Notes: generated by a model not told the origin, from the sequence alone. A stretch of DNA of 64,000 bases from JAZDGX01 sp964482205 (GCA_964482205.1 CAYZWI010000001.1:310001-374000), one strand, 5' to 3'; positions 8,075 through 20,969 are shown, numbered from the stretch's first letter. A program made the numbers and translations.

Positions 8075-9143
8075 TTCGTTCCCAACGGTAGACCCCGCGC
8101 GCAAGCGGTACGGCCGGCCCCAGGAGCATCCAGGCCGGCCCATTCTTTTCCACCGAGAGACGCTCGCCCGACGCCATCCTCATCTGTACCCGGCCCGCCC
8201 TTTCCCTCTCCAGAAGCAGGAATCCCACGGCCAGCGCGCCAGAGCCGCAGGCAGGGCTGAGCGACTCGAGCCCTCGCTCGAAGGTCTCCAGGCGCAGGCG
8301 GGGAATCCGGTTGGGGCCTGTCTCGCGCGGCTCCTTTGCCACCGCGCGGCCGGCGCACTCGGCAGCGGACGGGGCTCGCGAGCCCGCGGGAGGCTCTTCC
8401 CCGCCCTCGTCCCACACGAAATCGACATTCGTGCCTTCCGGAGCGAATCGCGCATCCGTACGAAGTTCTCTTCCCAGGCGTTCGAGCACTTCCCGGTCAA
8501 GAGGCGGAGCGGTCGCGAGTTCCTCTTTCCGCGGTCCGGGGGCGGATTCCTTCTCTCGGACTTCCAAGAGCAGGCAGAGGTGCGGGACACCCGAGTCGAT
8601 CCAGGCCGCTTCCCGCAGGCGCGGCGAGAGCGGCGAAGCAGCGCGGAGGAGTTCCTTCGCGGCGAAGCGCGCCAGAAGGCGGGGCGAGGGCACCCGGATC
8701 GCGATCTCCTCTCCTTCCCGCCAGCCTTCGAATTTCGTGGAGGCGAGACGGCCGCGCACGCGAGGGGCTCCCGTCCGCGCGAGCGCCCAGGCGGCGAGAC
8801 AGCGAGCCCCGTTTCCACAGAAGGCGGCCGGGGAGCCGTCACGATTCCAGAAATCCGCCTCCACTTCCTGCTCCCGGTCGCCAGCAACGAGGATGTCGGT
8901 GGATTCGCGAATCAAGAGCAGGCCGTCGGCCCCTGGGGCGCTCTTCGCGTTCGAGCAAGCGGCCTTGGCGAGGCCCATGCCCATGGGCGCACCCGGGGCG
9001 CAGTCCTCTTCCTCGGGATGCGCATTCTCACGCCCCGCGGACGAAAGGTCCGCGGCTGTCACGAGAAGGAAGGTGTTCCCCGCGCCGCTCCACTTGGTGA
9101 AGGGAACATCGAGGAAGTGGCGGCGGTCCGATTCCTTCGGCAT
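8046..9143 (-). CDS. dapF: Diaminopimelate epimerase-like protein
   Basis: Interconverts LL- and meso-diaminopimelate for lysine and peptidoglycan synthesis. Both catalytic cysteines are present: FCGNGARC and SPACGSGALA. The N-terminal FTKWSGAGNTF, GADGLLLI, PEGTNVDFV and FERG segments also match the family. At 365 residues it is well above the usual 270-290, because of low-complexity insertions near residues 33-65 and in the loop before the second cysteine. The usual GND and GET residues are replaced here by GNT and ESLSP, so the activity is likely but not certain. Its 3' end overlaps rpsT. It is the last gene of the topA-to-dapF run. Confidence 0.82.
   Translation of the reverse strand: MPKESDRRHFLDVPFTKWSGAGNTFLLVTAADLSSAGRENAHPEEEDCAPGAPMGMGLAKAACSNAKSAPGADGLLLIRESTDILVAGDREQEVEADFWNRDGSPAAFCGNGARCLAAWALARTGAPRVRGRLASTKFEGWREGEEIAIRVPSPRLLARFAAKELLRAASPLSPRLREAAWIDSGVPHLCLLLEVREKESAPGPRKEELATAPPLDREVLERLGRELRTDARFAPEGTNVDFVWDEGGEEPPAGSRAPSAAECAGRAVAKEPRETGPNRIPRLRLETFERGLESLSPACGSGALAVGFLLLERERAGRVQMRMASGERLSVEKNGPAWMLLGPAVPLARGVYRWERIIPSASPPC
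8112..8150 (+). terminator. Probable intrinsic terminator of rpsT
   Basis: GGCCGGCC (8112-8119) and GGCCGGCC (8133-8140) can pair around a 13-base loop, followed by CATTCTTTTCC on the plus strand. It lies about 38 bp after the rpsT stop, inside the 3' coding part of dapF. Confidence 0.5.
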
Positions 9144-9212
9144 CGTCGTTGCTCCGCGCCCGTTTGATCGTCACCGCCCCGCGCCGGCCTGATCATCGCT
9201 CCGCGCCGTCTG
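9142..9212 (-). repeat. Degenerate tandem repeat in the dapF leader
   Basis: Three imperfect copies of a 21-25 bp unit (9142-9166, 9167-9191, 9192-9212), each with an ATCGTC/ATCATC start followed by a CCGCGCC core. Read on the minus strand, each copy places a GGAG- or GGTG-like core ahead of an ATG- or ATC-like triplet; the copy next to dapF supplies its start codon. Confidence 0.5.
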
Positions 9213-9264
9213 CTTGCCCGCGCGCGCTCCGCCCGGTCGATCGCCGCCGCCCGAAACCGCCCGC

Positions 9265-10602
9265 TTACGGCGCGCTCCCGCCTGGCGGCGCGTGGAGCTC
9301 GATCGCAATCTCGTCGACCTCGCGGCCCGGTTTCAAGAGCACTTCGCCGGGGGCGCGCCCGCTGGGCTCGTCCGCCTGCGGGCTCGCGTCTCCGGAGAGA
9401 TCGCGAAAGGCCTCGATGCGATAGATGCCCGGCGGAAGCGCTTCCAGACGAAACGCCCCGGAAGTGCGCACTTCGACCGCCACCGAGGAGTCCGCCAGGG
9501 AAACGGCCGCCACCCAGATGGGCGCCGTGCACCGGGCGCTGTCAAGCGCGGCCGGTTCGATCCGCGCCTGGACGCGCGCCAACTCCACCGTGATCGATTC
9601 CCGTTCCGCGGGCTCGAGAGGCACGGGGGCGAGCGTGTCCCCGGGCGTGCGCGGGAAGCCCGAGGGGTCGCGCTCGCCGCTCAAGATCGCGGCCAGGCTG
9701 TCGGCCGCCTGGCGCAATGCGGCCGGAGTGAGGAAATCCGCGCACGAGGAATCGGTCACGGTTCCCGCGAGGTCTCCTTCCTCGTCCCCGTACACGAGGT
9801 AGAGATCGATGCGGGCGAGGGCCGAATCGCCTGCCGGACAGGTGACCGGCGTCTCCGAGAATCCCCAGAGGTCCTCTTCTTCGTCGAAATCCCGATTCTT
9901 GTTTTGATCGTAGAGGGCGGCGGCGAGCATCGGCCGGCCGACGGGGACATAGGACATCCGGAAGCGGCCTTCGCCGTCGGCCTCCCCCACCCGCAAAGCC
10001 GACAAAGGGTCGGGCCGGTAAGGAGACTCCGGCGGAACGGGCGGGGCGAGATCGTCCGGCCATTCGAAGAGGAAGATGGGCACATTGGCGCGCGTGATCG
10101 AGCGCGTGTGAAGCGTGCCTTCGATCGATCCCCGTTCGAGCGAATCGCCGGTGGCGAAGGCGAAGGAGAGCGGGCGCTCGAGCGCATTTCGCCTTCGATC
10201 GGCGGCCGGGGCGCCGAGGAGCGTCGTGTAGGTGGTGTTCGGCCGCCATCCCTCGACGGGCCGGCAAGTGAGCCGCAGGTCCTCCCACTTGCACTCCAAT
10301 TGGCCCGGCCAGGGGGCGATGCGCAGCGCGTCCAGCACCCCCGAACGATTCATCGCTTCGCTGAAGAGAAACGACAACGGCGCGTCCGCGGGAACCTGGA
10401 CGGCGCCCGAGTCGGGAACGAAGGAGAGCACCCGAGGCGCGTCGCGATCCTCGGGCCCTCCGCCGGGTGGGGCCATGCGCGCGCAGGCCGCGAACAGAGC
10501 GAGCCCCGCGAGGCAAGCCAGCTTCGCGCAGAGAGCGAGGCCCGCGATCGACAGCCGGCGCCGGGCGCCCGCGCCGGGCCGCTCGCATCGAGGCGCGCTC
10601 AT
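9265..10602 (-). CDS. Lipoprotein with bacterial Ig-like (SbsA-type) domain
   Basis: A 445-residue probable lipoprotein. A basic N-terminus and hydrophobic segment end in the lipobox LFAAC (about residues 36-40). It is followed by a domain resembling bacterial Ig-like domains of the SbsA type: PRVLSFVPDSGAVQVPADAPLSFLFSEAM is spread over about residues 54-85, and the later PNTTYTTLLG is typical. The C-terminal half contains repeated carboxypeptidase-regulatory-like beta segments (GAFRLEALPPGIYRIEAF). No catalytic motif is seen; a surface or periplasmic binding role is inference. ATG at 10602 overlaps the argF stop as ATGA, which fixes the start. Confidence 0.8.
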   Translation of the reverse strand: MSAPRCERPGAGARRRLSIAGLALCAKLACLAGLALFAACARMAPPGGGPEDRDAPRVLSFVPDSGAVQVPADAPLSFLFSEAMNRSGVLDALRIAPWPGQLECKWEDLRLTCRPVEGWRPNTTYTTLLGAPAADRRRNALERPLSFAFATGDSLERGSIEGTLHTRSITRANVPIFLFEWPDDLAPPVPPESPYRPDPLSALRVGEADGEGRFRMSYVPVGRPMLAAALYDQNKNRDFDEEEDLWGFSETPVTCPAGDSALARIDLYLVYGDEEGDLAGTVTDSSCADFLTPAALRQAADSLAAILSGERDPSGFPRTPGDTLAPVPLEPAERESITVELARVQARIEPAALDSARCTAPIWVAAVSLADSSVAVEVRTSGAFRLEALPPGIYRIEAFRDLSGDASPQADEPSGRAPGEVLLKPGREVDEIAIELHAPPGGSAP

Positions 10603-11516
10603 GCCAGACAATGCAGCAGGACCCCCTTCTGCGCGTGCAGCCGGTTCTCCGCCTGATCGAAGACGATGCTGCCCGGTCCGTCGATCACTTCGTTGGTGAT
10701 CTCTTCGCCCCGGTGCGCGGGCAGGCAGTGCATGATGAAGGGCTGCGCGCCTGCCGCGCGCACCAAACCAGCGTTCACCTGAAAGGCCGCGAAGAGCTCG
10801 CGCCGCTTTGCCGCCTCGGCCTCCTGCCCCATGCTCGCCCAGGTGTCGGTGTAGATGACCTGCGCGCCTTGCACCGCTTCGCGCGGATCGTGGAAGAGGC
10901 GCACCCTCCCTCGCCCGCCTTCCACGCGTGCGAGCGAGGCCCGGTCGGGCTCGAAGCCGGGCGGCGTCGCGATGCGCAGATCGAGCTCGAAGGATTTGGC
11001 CGCGTGCACCCAGGAGTTGGCGACATTGTTCCCGTCGCCGATGTAGGCGATTTTCAGGCCGTCGAGGCCGAGGCCCTTCTCGCGCAGGGTGAAGAGATCG
11101 GCCAGGATCTGGCAGGGATGCCCCGCGTCGGTGAGTCCGTTGATGATCGGAATGGAAGCGGCCTTCGCGAGCGCGACCACATGGTCTTCCGAGAAGGTGC
11201 GGATCATGATCCCGTCGAGAAAGCGCGACATCACTTCGCCGATATCGCCGATCGTCTCGCGCTTCCCGAAGCCGATCTCCGCGTCGGTGATGTACAGCGC
11301 CGAGCCGCCGAGCTGGCGCATGCCGACTTCGAAGGAGAGCCGCGTGCGCAGGCTGGGCTTGTGAAAGACGAGCCCGAGCACTTGTCCCGCGAGAGCGCAT
11401 TCGCCTTCCCCCTCGCGCCAGCGGCGCTTCGCGTCGAGCGCCTTGCCCAGGATGATCTCCAGTTCCGCGCGGTCGAAATCGAGCAGCGACAGGAAGTCGG
11501 TCTTCTTTGCGGTCAT
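10599..11516 (-). CDS. argF: Ornithine carbamoyltransferase
   Basis: Forms citrulline from ornithine and carbamoyl phosphate in arginine synthesis. The 305-residue protein has the carbamoyl-phosphate motif in the form PSLRTR (about residues 46-51), GHPCQ, the ornithine-enzyme motif GDGNNVANSW and the catalytic HCLPAHRGEE. ATG at 11516 is preceded by GAGAGGAG; longer in-frame upstream readings lack these signals. No other arginine gene is nearby. It lies 195 bp downstream of hslU, and that gap shows no gene. Confidence 0.94.
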   Translation of the reverse strand: MTAKKTDFLSLLDFDRAELEIILGKALDAKRRWREGEGECALAGQVLGLVFHKPSLRTRLSFEVGMRQLGGSALYITDAEIGFGKRETIGDIGEVMSRFLDGIMIRTFSEDHVVALAKAASIPIINGLTDAGHPCQILADLFTLREKGLGLDGLKIAYIGDGNNVANSWVHAAKSFELDLRIATPPGFEPDRASLARVEGGRGRVRLFHDPREAVQGAQVIYTDTWASMGQEAEAAKRRELFAAFQVNAGLVRAAGAQPFIMHCLPAHRGEEITNEVIDGPGSIVFDQAENRLHAQKGVLLHCLA

Positions 11517-11711
11517 GCTCTCCTCTCTTCTTTTGCGCCGGCATGGCGCGGCCCGCGCGGCACGAATCGCCTTGCGAGGCAAGGGGCCGAAAGCGCCTCC
11601 CGGCACGAGGGACTCCGCTTCGGCTCGCGCGCGAGTGGATCCCGGGAGGGCCGGGCGCACGCCGGTGAAGCGTGCGCGGATTGCCCGCCGCGCGACTTCG
11701 AATCGCTCCCG

Positions 11712-13133
11712 TCAAAGAATGTAACGGGAAAGGTCCTTGTCTTCCAGAACGCTCGCCAGCCTCGTCACGACCAGGTCCTCGTCGACCACGACCTCTGCGA
11801 CCTCCGACTCGGGAACATCGAAGAGGACATCCTCGAGGAGCGTCGTCAGCACCGTGTGCAAGCGCCGCGCGCCGATGTTCTCGGTGCTCTCGTTCACCTG
11901 GAAGGCGATCGCCGCAATCCGGCGAATCGCTTCCGAAGTGAAGCGCAGCGACACGCCCTCGGTGCCGAGCAGGGCCGAGTACTGCTTGAGGAGCGCGTTC
12001 TGCGGCTCGGTGAGAATGCGCACGAAGTCCTCCTCGGTCAAGGAGGAGAGCTCCACGCGAATGGGAAAGCGCCCCTGCAGCTCGGGCACGAGGTCCGAAG
12101 GCTTGGAAGTGTGGAACGCGCCCGCGGCGATGAAGAGCACATGGTCGGTCTTCACGAGGCCGTAGCGCGTGGGCACGCTCGATCCCTCCACGATCGGAAG
12201 CAGATCGCGCTGGACGCCCTGGCGCGAGACATCCGGCCCGTGGCCTCCGCTCGAGGAGGCGATCTTGTCGATTTCGTCGATGAAGAGAATGCCCGAGGTC
12301 TGCACGCGTTCGAGCGCCGTGGCGACGACCTTCTCCATGTCGATCAGCTTGCCGGTCTCTTCCTGCAACAGCAGCTCACGCGCCTCGCCCACCGTCAGCT
12401 TGCGGCGCTTCTTGTTGGAAGGCAGCAGGCCCTGAAGGTGCTCGGGCAAATTGAGCTCCATCTCCTCGAGCCCCGCGCTCGAGAAGATCTCGAGCGTCGG
12501 CAGGTGCGAGCGCACCTTCACATCGAGCTCGATCTCACGCTCCTCGAGAAGGCCTTCCCGCAACTGGCGGCGCAGCTTGTCGCGCGTCCGCTCGCGCCGC
12601 TCGTCTTCCCCCGGCAGGCTTCCGATCTCGCCCCCGTCCGCGCCCGCCGCTTCCCGCGTGCCGAACAGCGAAGGCATGCCCGCCGGTTCGCGCGTCGCGC
12701 GCGCTGGGCGCGGCGGAAGGAGCAGATCGAGCAGGCGGCGCTCCACCTGGCGCTCGGCCTTGGCTTTCACTTCGCTCGACATCTCCTCGCGCACCATGTT
12801 GATTCCGATCTCGACCAGGTCGCGCACCATGGATTCCACATCGCGCCCGACATAGCCGACCTCGGTGAACTTGGAGGCTTCCACTTTCAGGAAGGGCGCG
12901 CGCGCGAGGCGGGCGAGCCGCCGGGCGATCTCGGTCTTCCCCACGCCCGTCGGCCCGATCATGATGATGTTGTTCGGGAGGATCTCGTCGCGCATCTCGG
13001 CCGCGACCTGCCTGCGCCGGTAACGATTGCGCAGCGCGATCGCGACGCTCTTCTTCGCGGCCGCCTGCCCGATGATGTACTTGTCGAGTTCCTGGGTGAT
13101 CTGCCGCGGAGTCAGCTCCTGGATATCCTTCAT
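11712..13133 (-). CDS. hslU: HslU (ClpY) ATPase subunit of the HslUV protease
   Basis: AAA+ unfoldase that feeds proteins to HslV. The 473-residue protein starts with the family's TPRQITQELDKYIIGQ segment, has Walker A GPTGVGKT (about residues 59-66), the GYVGRD pore motif, a variable I-domain (about 110-250), Walker B ILFIDEIDKIA and sensor elements. It ends in LSRYIL, the conserved C-terminal tail that docks into HslV. Start: ATG at 13133 follows GGGGAG; another ATG lies 12 bp upstream. The I-domain has a disordered-looking insertion (about 140-175). Confidence 0.96.
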   Translation of the reverse strand: MKDIQELTPRQITQELDKYIIGQAAAKKSVAIALRNRYRRRQVAAEMRDEILPNNIIMIGPTGVGKTEIARRLARLARAPFLKVEASKFTEVGYVGRDVESMVRDLVEIGINMVREEMSSEVKAKAERQVERRLLDLLLPPRPARATREPAGMPSLFGTREAAGADGGEIGSLPGEDERRERTRDKLRRQLREGLLEEREIELDVKVRSHLPTLEIFSSAGLEEMELNLPEHLQGLLPSNKKRRKLTVGEARELLLQEETGKLIDMEKVVATALERVQTSGILFIDEIDKIASSSGGHGPDVSRQGVQRDLLPIVEGSSVPTRYGLVKTDHVLFIAAGAFHTSKPSDLVPELQGRFPIRVELSSLTEEDFVRILTEPQNALLKQYSALLGTEGVSLRFTSEAIRRIAAIAFQVNESTENIGARRLHTVLTTLLEDVLFDVPESEVAEVVVDEDLVVTRLASVLEDKDLSRYIL

Positions 13134-13195
13134 TGCGCTCCCCATGAGCCGCGCGCCCCGGCCTTTCCGGCCCGGGGCGACGGCCGCGATCGATG

Positions 13196-13729
13196 TCAGA
13201 GCTCCTCGAGATGCACGGTCGAGTTCGTGTAGATGCACATGTCGGCCGCCACGGCGAGCCCCTGGCCGACGACTTCCGCGGCGGAGATCTCCGGCAGGGC
13301 GCGCACGAGGGCACGGCCGGCCGAGAGCGCATAGGGCGCGCCCGAGCCGATCGCCACGAGGCCGTCGTCGGGCTCGATGATGTCGCCCGATCCGGTCAGC
13401 AGGAATGCCCGCTCGCGGTCGAGGGCGATGAGCTGCGCCTCCAGCCGCCGCAGCACGCGGTCCGATCGCCACTCCTTGGCCAGTTCCACCGCCGCCCGTT
13501 GCAGCTGCCCGTGATGCGCTTCCAGCATCGTCTCGAAGCGTTCGAAGAGATGGAGCCCGTCGGCCGCGCCCCCCGCGAATCCCGCGAGCACCTGGCCGTG
13601 ATAGAGGCGCCGGATCTTGCGCGCGCCCGCCTTCACGATCACGGACCCGAGGGTCACCTGTCCGTCGGAAGCGATCGCGGCGCGCCCGCCGCGCACGCAT
13701 CCGATCACCGTGGTGCCGAGCATCGTCAT
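13196..13729 (-). CDS. hslV: HslV (ClpQ) threonine peptidase subunit
   Basis: Proteasome-like peptidase of the HslUV complex. The mature N-terminal threonine is in GTTVIGCV, so a short propeptide must be removed, as known in several relatives. The IASDGQVTLG segment, KIRRLYHGQVLAGFAGGAADG and the SGDIIEPDDGLVAIGSG stretch are family hallmarks. About 177 residues from the ATG at 13729 (GGGAG about 10 bases upstream); an ATG at 13750 is also in frame. A possible extended -10, TGC-TAGGAT (13817-13812), lies about 80 bp upstream without a clear -35. hslU follows after 62 bp. Confidence 0.94.
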   Translation of the reverse strand: MTMLGTTVIGCVRGGRAAIASDGQVTLGSVIVKAGARKIRRLYHGQVLAGFAGGAADGLHLFERFETMLEAHHGQLQRAAVELAKEWRSDRVLRRLEAQLIALDRERAFLLTGSGDIIEPDDGLVAIGSGAPYALSAGRALVRALPEISAAEVVGQGLAVAADMCIYTNSTVHLEEL

Positions 13730-13860
13730 CGCCGCCTGTCTCCCATTCATCTGTTCGTCGTCGCGGAATTCGAACGCTCCGGTTCCGGCGCGGATGGAAA
13801 CGACGAGGAGCATCCTAGCAGGCGGCGGCGGGCATTTCCCAGCGGGAATCGCGCGCGGCG

Positions 13861-14943
13861 TCAATCGGCGGCGGGGCGTTTCCCGCGCGCGGCGCGTGGA
13901 GCGCGGCGCGTGGAGCGCGGCGGCGGAGCTTTTTCCTCGGACGAGGAATCGGGTGGCGCCCCCGGCGCTTCCGATTCGCCCGCTCCCGAGCGCGGATGCG
14001 CGCGTTCGAAGGATTCGCGCAGCTTGGCGATGGAGACATGCGTGTAGATCTGGGTGGCGTCGAGCGAGCGATGGCCCAGCAGCGCCTGGATCGCGCGCAG
14101 ATCCGCTCCGCGGTCGAGCATGTGGGTCGCGAAACTGTGACGAAGGGCGTGCGGATGCACATGCCCGGTGACTTCGTCGGAGAGGCGGGCCGCCGTCATG
14201 CGCTGCACCGAGCGGGCGCTCAGGCGTCCGCCGCGCGCGTTCAGGAAGAATGCCTGAGGGTCGCACCGCCCCGCTGGGCATCCCTGGCTGCGGACGCGCA
14301 GGTACGCCGCGAGCGCCTCGCTGGCCGCCTGGCCGAAGCAGACGACCCGCTCGCGCGCTCCCTTGCCCTTCACGCGCACCCAGCGGTCGCGGAGGTCGAT
14401 GTCCCCCAAGTCGAGCGCGATCAACTCCGAAAGGCGCAATCCCGCCCCGTAGAGGAGCTCGCAAATCGCCCGGTCCCGCAGGCCGGCCCACGCGTCGCCC
14501 CAGTCCTCGTCCAAGCGCTCCGAGAGGCGGGGCGCGGAGATGGCGCGCGGGAGCGGGCGCCCGACTTTGGGCGCGGGCAACCGTTGCGCCGGGTCGCGGG
14601 TGAGCACTCCTTCGCGCACCAGGAAGCGCGTGAAGTGGCGCAGCGCCGATCGGCGGCGCACGATCGTGCGGGGCTTCGCGCCCGCCGCCTGCTGGGAAGC
14701 GATCCACAAGCGCAGGTGGGCCGCATCCAGATCGGCCACGCGGGCGGGTCTGCCCGTGCGCGCGGCCAGGAAGGCAAGGCAGGCTTCGAGGTCGGACCGA
14801 TACGCCGTGACCGTGTGCGGGCTGCGCCCCTCCAGGTGACGCAATTCGCGCAGGAACGCGGAGAGCGCGAGCGCGAGGCGCTCTTCCGCGACCGCCTCCT
14901 TCGCGCGCGCGCTTCCCGGATCAGCTCTTCTGGGCCGCCTCAT
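13861..14943 (-). CDS. xerC: XerC/XerD-type tyrosine recombinase
   Basis: Site-specific recombinase that resolves chromosome dimers at dif. It has the N-terminal SAM-like core-binding domain (about residues 20-110) and a catalytic domain with Arg in YGAGLRLSEL, Lys in VKGKG, HALRHSFATHML (H-x-x-R), His in LLGHRSL and nucleophile Tyr in IYTHVS. The position between topA and hslV matches the common topA-xerC-hslVU arrangement and favours the XerC name; trmFO, often also there, is absent. The last 50 residues are a Ser/Pro/Arg-rich tail not found in most family members. ATG at 14943 has GGAGGA upstream and overlaps the topA end by 23 bp. Confidence 0.92.
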   Translation of the reverse strand: MRRPRRADPGSARAKEAVAEERLALALSAFLRELRHLEGRSPHTVTAYRSDLEACLAFLAARTGRPARVADLDAAHLRLWIASQQAAGAKPRTIVRRRSALRHFTRFLVREGVLTRDPAQRLPAPKVGRPLPRAISAPRLSERLDEDWGDAWAGLRDRAICELLYGAGLRLSELIALDLGDIDLRDRWVRVKGKGARERVVCFGQAASEALAAYLRVRSQGCPAGRCDPQAFFLNARGGRLSARSVQRMTAARLSDEVTGHVHPHALRHSFATHMLDRGADLRAIQALLGHRSLDATQIYTHVSIAKLRESFERAHPRSGAGESEAPGAPPDSSSEEKAPPPRSTRRAPRAARGKRPAAD

Positions 14944-17470
14944 GGGCCGGCTCCTCCGCATCCCGCGGAATCTTCGCCTTGCATTCCGGACAGGCAAGAT
15001 GCGCGCCGTCGCGTTTCGTCTCGCGCGCGATCATCAGGGGATAGCGGCACTGCGGGCACTCGCGCGCAACGGGCAAGTCCCAGACGGCGAAGTCGCAGGC
15101 GGGATAATTCGTGCATCCGTAGAAACGCCGCTTGCCGCGGGTGCGCTTGGCGACGAGCCGCCCGCCGCAGTCGGCGCGCGGGCACGTGACGCCCGTTTCC
15201 TCGCGCTTGATGTAGCGGCACTCGGGATAGCCGCTGCATCCGATGTAGTTGCCGTAGCGTCCCGCCTTGCGAGCGAGTTGGCGGCCGCATTCCGGACAGC
15301 GCTCGTCGAGGAGCACATCGTGGTGCACCTCGATCGTGCCGTTCTGCATCTTGATGCGCTTCGTGGTGCGGCATTCGGGGTAGCCGGTGCAGGCGAGGAA
15401 GGCGCCCCAGCGCCCGCGCTTGAGCGTCATCGGCTTGCCGCACTTGGGGCAGGTCTCGTTGATCTCGGGCATCTCGGCGGCCTCGCCGCTCAAGTCCTTC
15501 GTGTTGCGGCATTCGGGATAGCGCTCGCAGGCGAGGAATTCCCCGAAGCGTCCCCAGCGCTTGACCATGAACGCCCCGCAGACTTCGCAGGGTATGTCGG
15601 TGCGCTCCTGACGCTCCTTCACATTCTCCATCTGCTTGCGCGCGCGGGCGAGGTCGCGGCGGAATTTCTTCGAGAACACTCTCAGGATGTCCGCGCCGCT
15701 CTGGCTGCCCTCCTCCACCTTGTCGAGCTCGACTTCGAGCTGCGCCGTGTACGGAATCGCGAAGATGTCGCCGAAGTGCGCCACCAGTTGATCGAGCACC
15801 GTCTCGCCGAGCGGCGTCGGCTTGAAGCGCCCTTCGTCCTTGGCGACATAGTCTTTGTCGGAAATGACCGCCACGATCGCGGCGTAGGTCGAGGGCCGCC
15901 CGATGCCGTTCTCCTCAAGCGCGCGAACGAGCGTCGCCTCGGTGTAGCGCGGCGGGGGTTGGGTGAAGTTCTGCTCGGCCAGGATGCGCTCGGCCGCGAG
16001 CTTGTCCCCTTCCGCCAGCGGCGGAAGCGCCCCCTGGGCGCCTGCGTCCCCGCCGGGCTCCCCGCCTGCCTCGCCGCTCGCTTCCGCGCCCGCTTCGGCC
16101 GAGCCCTTGGCGCCCTCGCCTCCATTCTCTTCGCGCATCTCTTCGTAGATCCGGCGCCATCCGGGGAAGCGCATCACCTGTCCGGTCGCGCGCAGCAAGG
16201 CCTCGCCCGCGCGGATGTCCACCCGGGTGACATCGAATTCCGCGGCGGCCATCTGGCTCGCGAGGAAGCGATTCCAGATGAGCGTGTAGAGCTTGAGCTC
16301 GATGGCCGACAAGTGGCCGGCCACCTTCTCGGGCGGAAGGTCGAGACTGGTCGGGCGGATGGCTTCGTGCGCATCCTGCACCGATTTCTTCTGCCGGTAG
16401 ACGGGAGGCTTGGGCGGCAGGTACTCGGGCCCGAAGGCCGCCGCGATGGTCGCGCGCGCGGCCTGCTGCGCTTCGGCGGCCACGCGCACGGAGTCGGTGC
16501 GCATGTAGGTGATGAGCCCCACTTGTCCGAGCTCGCCCAGGTCCTTGCCTTCGTACAATCCCTGCGCGATGCGCATCGTCTGCTGCACGGGCAGGTGGAA
16601 GCGCCGGGCCGCCTCCTGCTGGAGCTTGCTCGTCGTGAAGGGCGGCGCAGGCGAGCGGCGCGAGCGCTTGGCCTCGATCGACTCGACGGTGAATTCCGCG
16701 CCGGTCAGGGCCGCTTCCACTTCGCGCGCGGACGCTTCGTCGGGCAACCCGGGTTTGCGCTCCTCGCCCGATGTCTCGATCCAGGGAACGCCCGCGCCTT
16801 TCCAGGAGACGAGCTTGGCGTCGAAGGGCTCGCCCTGCGCGGCGCGCAGGCGCGCGGTCACGGTCCAGTATTCCTGCGCCCGGAAGTCGCGGATCTCCCG
16901 CTCGCGCTCGACGATCATGCGCAGCGCGACCGTCTGCACCCGCCCCGCGGACAGCCCGCGCCGCACCTTGTCCCACAAGAGCGGCGAGATGCGATAGCCG
17001 ACGATGCGGTCCAGAATCCGCCGCGCCTGCTGCGCGTCCACCTTGGGAAGCACGATCTCGCCCGGCTGCTCGATGGCGCCCCGCACCGCCTGGCGGGTGA
17101 TCTCGTGGAAGAGGATGCGCGTGATCGGCCGGTCGATCTTCCGCGACCGCAGCAGCTGCTCGAGGTGCCAGCAGATGGCCTCCCCCTCGCGGTCGGGGTC
17201 GGCGGCGAGCAGGATGCCGTCCGCTTGTTTCGCCGCCGAGATCAACTCCTCGACGACCTTCTTCTTGTCGTGAAGGACGACGTAGTGCGGCGTGAAGTCG
17301 TGCTCCTCGTCCACTCCGATCCAATCGGGATCGCCCTTCTTCTTCGGATTCTTGGGCAGGTCGCGCACATGGCCCATCGAGGCCTTGACGCGATAGCCGG
17401 GCCCCAGGAACTTCTCGATCGTGCGCGCCTTGGCGGGCGACTCGACGATGATCAGGCGCGAATTGCGCAT
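14921..17470 (-). CDS. topA: DNA topoisomerase I
   Basis: Type IA topoisomerase that relaxes negative supercoils. The 849-residue protein has an N-terminal Toprim domain (LIIVESPAKARTIEKFLG; acidic DPDREGE), the catalytic tyrosine in ITYMRTDSVR, and at least four C-terminal zinc ribbons of the C-x2-C...GYPEC type plus a last divergent one (CPQCRYPLMI...CPEC). An acidic, Gly/Ala/Glu-rich insertion (about residues 440-475) interrupts the core. ATG at 17470 follows GGGAGGAG. First gene of the run topA-xerC-hslV-hslU-argF-lipoprotein-dapF. Confidence 0.96.
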   Translation of the reverse strand: MRNSRLIIVESPAKARTIEKFLGPGYRVKASMGHVRDLPKNPKKKGDPDWIGVDEEHDFTPHYVVLHDKKKVVEELISAAKQADGILLAADPDREGEAICWHLEQLLRSRKIDRPITRILFHEITRQAVRGAIEQPGEIVLPKVDAQQARRILDRIVGYRISPLLWDKVRRGLSAGRVQTVALRMIVEREREIRDFRAQEYWTVTARLRAAQGEPFDAKLVSWKGAGVPWIETSGEERKPGLPDEASAREVEAALTGAEFTVESIEAKRSRRSPAPPFTTSKLQQEAARRFHLPVQQTMRIAQGLYEGKDLGELGQVGLITYMRTDSVRVAAEAQQAARATIAAAFGPEYLPPKPPVYRQKKSVQDAHEAIRPTSLDLPPEKVAGHLSAIELKLYTLIWNRFLASQMAAAEFDVTRVDIRAGEALLRATGQVMRFPGWRRIYEEMREENGGEGAKGSAEAGAEASGEAGGEPGGDAGAQGALPPLAEGDKLAAERILAEQNFTQPPPRYTEATLVRALEENGIGRPSTYAAIVAVISDKDYVAKDEGRFKPTPLGETVLDQLVAHFGDIFAIPYTAQLEVELDKVEEGSQSGADILRVFSKKFRRDLARARKQMENVKERQERTDIPCEVCGAFMVKRWGRFGEFLACERYPECRNTKDLSGEAAEMPEINETCPKCGKPMTLKRGRWGAFLACTGYPECRTTKRIKMQNGTIEVHHDVLLDERCPECGRQLARKAGRYGNYIGCSGYPECRYIKREETGVTCPRADCGGRLVAKRTRGKRRFYGCTNYPACDFAVWDLPVARECPQCRYPLMIARETKRDGAHLACPECKAKIPRDAEEPAHEAAQKS

Positions 17471-17587
17471 GCACTCCTCCCGAATATCGCAAAATGCGCC
17501 ACCTTGCGCGCGCATCCCGCGAAAAGAACTCTCGTTCGATTCTCTCCGGCGATCAAGACCCGTGTGAAATCCGCTCCCGGGCGGGTC

Positions 17588-20920
<3,333 letters not shown>

Positions 20921-20969
20921 GTCGCTTCTTTCCCGGCCGCCGTATGCGCAGGCCGCGCAATGGAGCGGG

